Shown here piece by piece: positions 7,494 through 11,489 of a stretch of DNA of 11,489 nucleotides. Positions within the stretch are counted from its first letter, which is position 1; each line of letters begins with the position of its first letter. The notes below the pieces were generated by a model that ran no database searches, was not told where the DNA came from, and saw nothing but the letters and a program-made list of their open reading frames with translations. A program made the translations under genes and the position numbers. Location of the stretch: the NCBI GenBank assembly GCA_946639085.1, contig CAMPBP010000016.1:1-11489 (forward strand), given 5' to 3'. The DNA comes from an uncultured Lachnospiraceae bacterium. GTDB taxonomy: Bacteria; Bacillota; Clostridia; Lachnospirales; Lachnospiraceae.

Positions 7494-9050
7494 CTATCGT
7501 ATGTTCTCGGTCTTTACATATATGACGCCGTCATGAAGCTTAACGGAGGTTGCCCCCGGGAAACTTTCCATTTCGGCATAAAAATCTTCGTTGTAAAACT
7601 TGATCACTTCGTCTTCGCCAAGAATATTGAAAGTAATGCCAAGATAATATTTGTAAAAGTCTTTAAAATTCTCGGGTTTATACAAAAGATAATCTTTGTT
7701 GATGCCCAAAAGTCCGCCGGTCACATCCGCGGTTATGTCGGTGATGGGGAAAGAATCCTCGCCTACCACACCTACCATTGCTATGGGAATGCCCTGATAA
7801 TAACCTTCCGTCTCTTCGATGCGGTCTGCCAGGCGAAGGCAATAAGCATATGTTTTTTCATACTTCTTCTGAAGATTTGAATATGCGATGTTGTCAACCA
7901 CGATATAAGTTATCGCTACAAGTACAACGGACAGAGCCAGCATCCAGCCCATCAGAGGCTTTTCTTTCGATCCGGTCTTTGCCTCAGTTGCGTATCTTGC
8001 GATAAATGCCACTAAGATCACGATGGCAAAAGCCCACTGATAACGCATCAATACATGATAAGTAACTTTTGTGGTGATAAGTAAGATCGCATTCATCACA
8101 AAGGGTACGGCGATCATATAGATAAGCACGAACACATAGAAAAGAGGCTTTTTGAACAACTTCTTTGAAAGTGCGGTCTTTATAAAGCACCATAAGAATA
8201 AAAGGATCAACAAAACGATGCCTGCGATTGCCACCACATTGGGAAGCACCACATTGGAAAGGGAAAACTTCACAAAATCGCTGTACATATACTTAACGGT
8301 GACGAAAAGTCCCATGCCGTTTGTTTCGCTCATTTCATTTATGCCCTGATAAGTGTCAAGTTCCTTGCCCTGAATGATCAAAAGCACACGAAGAAGCACA
8401 TAGTAAATTGCGACACCGAAGGCTCCCATACCGAAATATCTTAATATCGAAAGTGCTTTTTCTTTAACCGAATCGTCGCCAAGCAATATCTCTGCCACAA
8501 GATAAAGGCAAAGAACCATGGTGATACAGATGTAAGACTGATAGCATCCCATGCCGAAAGCAAGAAGTCCCGCACCTATAAGCCATCCGAACTTTTTGTT
8601 TACGGTTACCATCCTTACTGCAAGTACGCAAAGCAGCATGCCAAACATGTAGCCGTCCATGGTGAAAACGTATGCAAAGTTGGAGGCAAGAGACGGGAAT
8701 ACCGATATTATCAAAGAAATGAGAAAAGCACATACCGGATCCTCGATCTTAAGTATCTTTACCGTTACCGTGCAGGCTATGGCAATATAGATCAAAGAAA
8801 TAAGTCCGATAAGCCAGGGGAGCGAGAAATATGAAGTGATGGCACAAGCCGCCCCAAGGAACCATCTTCCCGAAGTGATCATATTCTGATCAAAATACAT
8901 GCTCGCAAGACCGTCATGATTGGGAAAATCGCTTACAAGAGCGCTCATGTGAGTGAGAAGTCCCGCGAAAAAGGCGGTAAAAAGAGCTGTTTTGCCTGTT
9001 TTTCCAAGTGATTTCGATATTTTGTTGATCGCTTCGTTTACAGTTACCAT
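7494..9050 (-). CDS. GtrII-type polytopic glucosyltransferase domain protein
   Basis: 518 residues with about ten to eleven membrane segments and a soluble tail from about residue 395. Seen: PNHDG (43-47) in the first outer loop, ITSGRWFLG (58-66), MDGYMFG (131-137) and GCYQSY (168-173), which match the Glucos_trans_II (GtrII) family as I know it. Members take glucose or another sugar from undecaprenyl phosphate and add it to an extracytoplasmic polymer such as O-antigen. The gene lies ten bases before a GtrB-like gene, a functional pairing seen in phage and chromosomal gtr cassettes. The start at ATG 9050 precedes the first membrane segment; its Shine-Dalgarno site is weak (only GAG nine bases upstream). 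A 43-base AT-rich gap separates it from the SGNH gene. The actual sugar and acceptor cannot be read from sequence; Asp and Arg in the loops are candidate catalytic or binding residues. Confidence 0.87.
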   Translation of the reverse strand: MVTVNEAINKISKSLGKTGKTALFTAFFAGLLTHMSALVSDFPNHDGLASMYFDQNMITSGRWFLGAACAITSYFSLPWLIGLISLIYIAIACTVTVKILKIEDPVCAFLISLIISVFPSLASNFAYVFTMDGYMFGMLLCVLAVRMVTVNKKFGWLIGAGLLAFGMGCYQSYICITMVLCLYLVAEILLGDDSVKEKALSILRYFGMGAFGVAIYYVLLRVLLIIQGKELDTYQGINEMSETNGMGLFVTVKYMYSDFVKFSLSNVVLPNVVAIAGIVLLILLFLWCFIKTALSKKLFKKPLFYVFVLIYMIAVPFVMNAILLITTKVTYHVLMRYQWAFAIVILVAFIARYATEAKTGSKEKPLMGWMLALSVVLVAITYIVVDNIAYSNLQKKYEKTYAYCLRLADRIEETEGYYQGIPIAMVGVVGEDSFPITDITADVTGGLLGINKDYLLYKPENFKDFYKYYLGITFNILGEDEVIKFYNEDFYAEMESFPGATSVKLHDGVIYVKTENIR

Positions 9051-9093
9051 GTGTTATTTCTCGTAAGGATTTTATAGTAAAATTTATCTAATC

Positions 9094-9948
9094 CTAATTA
9101 AATTTCTTGGTTAATAAGTCAATCACGACTTTGTTACCTTCGTCGTTGGGATGCAGTCCGTCAAAGAGATAGTCTTTGAAATTGTCTCTGTTTATGCCGC
9201 TTTCGTGATACAGGTCAACAAACAAAACACCTGTTTCTTCTGCTATCTTTTTTTCAAATTCTGCAAAGTCTTCTTCGGTTCCGTAGCCCATATCGAGCTC
9301 GTCTCCGTACCCGGCGGGTGTGGATGTAAAGCAGGTCGATATCAGAATGATCTTTGCATCCGGAGAAGCCTTTTTTATGTTCTTAATCGAGGTCCTCAAA
9401 GCTCCGCCGACGCTCGATTCATCGTACTTATCGTCACCTTCAAGCTTCATTCCCGAAAGATAATCGTTGGTTCCCTGCTCGATTATCACATATTTGGCCT
9501 TCTTAAAGACGATCTTCGAAATATCCTTTACTGTATCGGGTACATAATCGACTATCTCGGCATAGTCAAAATATTTGCTTTCTCTGTTTGCGAGCTGGAT
9601 CGAAAAATCGTTAGCCGCAACTGCCTTCGAAAGGCTTACCATCGAATACATATCCCATGTGGGATATTCGCCTGTATATGATAACGTCGATCCGCCTATG
9701 CCGGCGTTGTAAACACTCATATTTACCGCATTTTCAAGCAATACCGGAAGTGCGGTATCCGTTCTGTCGTTGCCCACTCTCGAATCGCCGAAAAAGATGA
9801 CGTCGTAGTGCGTTTTCTTTGTACCGAATCCAAGTATGGAAACGGCCGCCAGAGCGATCACAATAAGTGTGGCAACAATGATGCCGTATATTTTCTTATT
9901 CTTCACTGTTGTTTGAAACACCCTTTCCGACTTTGGTTCGGATAACAT
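9094..9948 (-). CDS. Membrane-anchored SGNH/GDSL-family hydrolase
   Basis: 284 residues: a short cytoplasmic head, one membrane segment (about 21-41), then an extracytoplasmic SGNH domain. Catalytic blocks are complete: FFGDS with Ser56 (block I), NAGIGGS (81-87, block II Gly), GTND with Asn161 (159-162, block III), and DGLHPND with Asp263 and His266 (263-269, block V). The family includes esterases, acetylxylan and peptidoglycan deacetylases and some acyltransferase partners, so removal or transfer of acyl groups on the surface glycan is plausible (inference). The start is uncertain. ATG at 9948 overlaps the GT2-a gene by 53 bases and has no Shine-Dalgarno site. GTG at 9906 would cut the overlap to 11 bases and leave a 14-residue shorter head, with only a distant AAAGGG. 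Both keep the membrane anchor and the whole domain. Confidence 0.88.
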   Translation of the reverse strand: MLSEPKSERVFQTTVKNKKIYGIIVATLIVIALAAVSILGFGTKKTHYDVIFFGDSRVGNDRTDTALPVLLENAVNMSVYNAGIGGSTLSYTGEYPTWDMYSMVSLSKAVAANDFSIQLANRESKYFDYAEIVDYVPDTVKDISKIVFKKAKYVIIEQGTNDYLSGMKLEGDDKYDESSVGGALRTSIKNIKKASPDAKIILISTCFTSTPAGYGDELDMGYGTEEDFAEFEKKIAEETGVLFVDLYHESGINRDNFKDYLFDGLHPNDEGNKVVIDLLTKKFN

Positions 9949-10843
9949 ACTGAGGTGAATTGTTCATGCTTATATACATTCTGCCGATATATTCGCCGAT
10001 CATGCCAAGCATTAACATGATCACGCCGCCCACGAACACCAAAACGCTCATAAGGGAGGAGAATCCCATGGGAACATCAATAACGAAGTATTTGATCACC
10101 GTGTAGATGCCGTACAAAAATCCGATGAAAGCAAATATCGCGCCGATTCCGGTAAAGAAGCGAAGGGGCTTTATGGAGAATGCCGTAAATCCGTTTATCC
10201 AAAGGTTGATGAGCTTGCTGAAGGTATAACCGCTGGTACCGACTTCACGTGAGCGGTGATTAACATCAACGTTCACGATCCTTCTGGTGGCTCTTAATAC
10301 AAGGCCGATAACGTAAGGATAGGCATTTTGATATCTTATCATGTCGTCTGCCACAAAACGCTTAACTCCGAAGTAACTTGAAACAAACAGATCCTTCGGC
10401 TTTCCGAGTAACTTCTCTGCCATCTTCTCGTTCATGAAGGTACCGAAGTTTCTGAAAAGAGAATGCTTTTTATGAGAATAGCGGGCGTATACCGCATCTG
10501 CACCGTTTTCAAGTGCGTTTATGAGCTTGTCGGCTTCATCTGCGGGTGTCTGTCCGTCATCGTCAAGGCAGATGATATAGTCGCCTTTTGCCTGGCGAAA
10601 TCCCGCCATCAAAGCGCTGTGCTGTCCGAAATTCTTCGCCAGATCGATACCCGTGATGTTATCGTGTTTCTCACTGAGTTCTTTTATCTTATCGAAAGTA
10701 TTGTCAGGTGAGCAGTCGTTTACGAGTACGATCTCATGGTCGAAATCAAGCATTTTGCTCATGGTTTCGTTGATCTCGTCCACAACCTTTTCAAGAGTCA
10801 ATTCGGATCTGTAACACGGAATGATAAATGATATCAGCTTCAT
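9896..10843 (-). CDS. GT2 family glycosyltransferase, ArnC/GtrB type with C-terminal membrane segments
   Basis: 315 residues. Predicted to load a sugar onto polyprenyl phosphate at the cytoplasmic face. Seen: IIPCYRSE (7-14), VNDCSPDNT (41-49), LAKNFGQHSALMAGFRQAKG (68-87), the metal site DDDGQTP (94-100), a conserved SGYTFSKLINLW stretch (204-215), two membrane segments (about 232-252 and 262-284), and a tail SPQYVIRT (296-303) like that of GtrB/ArnC proteins. The DDDGQ form resembles ArnC-like enzymes that use amino sugars, which would suit the aminotransferase encoded just upstream, but this is inference. The ATG at 10843 has AAGGA seven bases upstream. The gene starts 16 bases after the PseC-like gene, and its 3' end is overlapped by the SGNH gene. 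Confidence 0.92.
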   Translation of the reverse strand: MKLISFIIPCYRSELTLEKVVDEINETMSKMLDFDHEIVLVNDCSPDNTFDKIKELSEKHDNITGIDLAKNFGQHSALMAGFRQAKGDYIICLDDDGQTPADEADKLINALENGADAVYARYSHKKHSLFRNFGTFMNEKMAEKLLGKPKDLFVSSYFGVKRFVADDMIRYQNAYPYVIGLVLRATRRIVNVDVNHRSREVGTSGYTFSKLINLWINGFTAFSIKPLRFFTGIGAIFAFIGFLYGIYTVIKYFVIDVPMGFSSLMSVLVFVGGVIMLMLGMIGEYIGRMYISMNNSPQYVIRTKVGKGVSNNSEE

Positions 10844-10859
10844 ATCTGTTTCCTTAAAG

Positions 10860-11489
10860 TTATTTTCTATAGTATGCGCAAACCTTCTTAACGGCCTTTA
10901 TCGTGTCGTTTGTCTCCTCTTCCGTTAAGGAAGCGTAGAACGGAATACTCATAGTGGTCTCATATATCTCTTCGGCAACGGGGCAAAGGCCCTTCTTGTA
11001 TCCGAGGTTTTCGTAGTAAGGATGTCTGTAAACCGGCACATAATGAACCTGCGGGCAGGTGCCTTCTTCGTAAAGAGCATCGAAAAACTCTTTTCTGGTG
11101 CAGGTAAGCTTATCCATATCAAGCCTTATAACATAAAGATGCTGCGTGGTATCCGATTCCGGAATCGACTTTTGCAATATAAGCCCTTCCACATCCTTAA
11201 AGGCTTCGTCGTATTTCTTTCTGATCGCTTTTCTGTTGTTTGAAAACAGTTCAAGTTTTGAAAGCTGGCTTAAAAGCAAAGCGCCCTGGAAATCGGTCAT
11301 TCTGTAGTTGTATCCCAGCATGATCTGCTGCTGATACCACTGACCTTCCGAAGGTTTTGTCATCTCTGCAGGATCTTTTGTGATGCCGTGCGAAACCAGG
11401 AGATGTAACTTTTTATAAAGTTCATCGTTGTTTGTCATGCAGGCTCCGCCTTCTCCCGCGGTTACGGTCTTCACCGGATGGAAAGAAAC
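10860..11489 (-). CDS. pseC: DegT-family aminotransferase, PseC-like (5' end outside window)
   Basis: The last 209 residues of a PLP-dependent sugar aminotransferase are visible; the N-terminal part lies beyond the right edge. Seen: SFHPVKT with the Schiff-base Lys as the seventh visible residue, AGEGGACMTNND, SHGITKDP, WYQQQIMLGYNYRMTDFQGA (51-70 of the visible part), and VHYVPVYRHPYYENLGY near the end. These stretches match PseC, which makes UDP-4-amino-4,6-dideoxy-N-acetyl-beta-L-altrosamine on the way to pseudaminic acid; relatives make other 4-amino sugars. The gene ends in TAA 16 bases before a GT2 gene, so it is in the same operon. Whether PseB, PseH, PseG or PseI follow upstream cannot be seen, so the pathway call is provisional. 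It is the second 4-aminotransferase in the cluster, clearly distinct from WecE. Confidence 0.85.
   Translation of the reverse strand, partial: VSFHPVKTVTAGEGGACMTNNDELYKKLHLLVSHGITKDPAEMTKPSEGQWYQQQIMLGYNYRMTDFQGALLLSQLSKLELFSNNRKAIRKKYDEAFKDVEGLILQKSIPESDTTQHLYVIRLDMDKLTCTRKEFFDALYEEGTCPQVHYVPVYRHPYYENLGYKKGLCPVAEEIYETTMSIPFYASLTEEETNDTIKAVKKVCAYYRK

Noticed and set aside
9064..9099. Rho-independent terminator between the SGNH and GtrII genes
   Set aside because: The inverted repeat has only a 6-base AT-rich stem with an 18-base loop and no following U-run on the transcribed strand.
1..11489. Insertion sequence, phage, CRISPR, tRNA or rRNA content
   Set aside because: No transposase or integrase motifs, terminal repeats, direct-repeat arrays or RNA-gene signatures were seen; the minus-strand genes occupy practically all of the sequence.

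Overview
The window is one uninterrupted minus-strand gene cluster for cell-surface glycan synthesis. Moderate GC content, strong AGGAG-type Shine-Dalgarno sites, tight gene packing and the protein families present suggest a Firmicute, most likely a Lachnospiraceae-type clostridium (inference from family resemblance, not proven). Nothing points to a plasmid, phage or insertion sequence, and there are no RNA genes, CRISPR arrays or convincing terminators. No gene is supported on the plus strand.

Transcription order is right to left. A PseC-like aminotransferase (runs in from the right edge) is followed by a polyprenyl-phosphate-type family 2 glycosyltransferase (GT2-a), a membrane-tethered SGNH hydrolase and a GtrII-type polytopic glucosyltransferase. 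Next come a GtrB-like GT2 (GT2-b), a 584-residue GT-C-like membrane protein, the WecE aminotransferase and an unrecognised six-pass membrane protein. The cluster ends with two consecutive genes that look like the halves of one DUF6077-type membrane protein, and a third GT2 (GT2-c, runs out of the left edge). Neighbouring genes overlap by 4, 4, 14 and up to 53 bases or lie 6 to 43 bases apart, so a single polycistronic message is likely; its promoter must lie beyond position 11489.

The genes suggest a division of labour. WecE and the PseC-like enzyme make 4-amino-4,6-dideoxy sugar nucleotides in the cytoplasm. The GT2 proteins, two of which show the GtrB-type C-terminal hairpin and the third at least part of a membrane segment, probably load sugars onto undecaprenyl phosphate. 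The large polytopic proteins (GtrII, the 584-residue protein, the DUF6077-like pair) have the acidic first-loop motifs and extracytoplasmic tails expected of GT-C enzymes that transfer lipid-linked sugars to a polymer outside the membrane. The anchored SGNH protein could add or remove acyl groups on the product. The acceptor polymer is not identifiable from this window.

The most notable point is the DUF6077-like pair at 897-2777. The two reading frames are in the same phase, separated only by one TAG and three codons, and together make a 626-codon frame with the layout of a single GT-C protein. The TAG also forms part of a strong Shine-Dalgarno site for the second half, so this is either a gene split into two coupled cistrons or a recent nonsense mutation.
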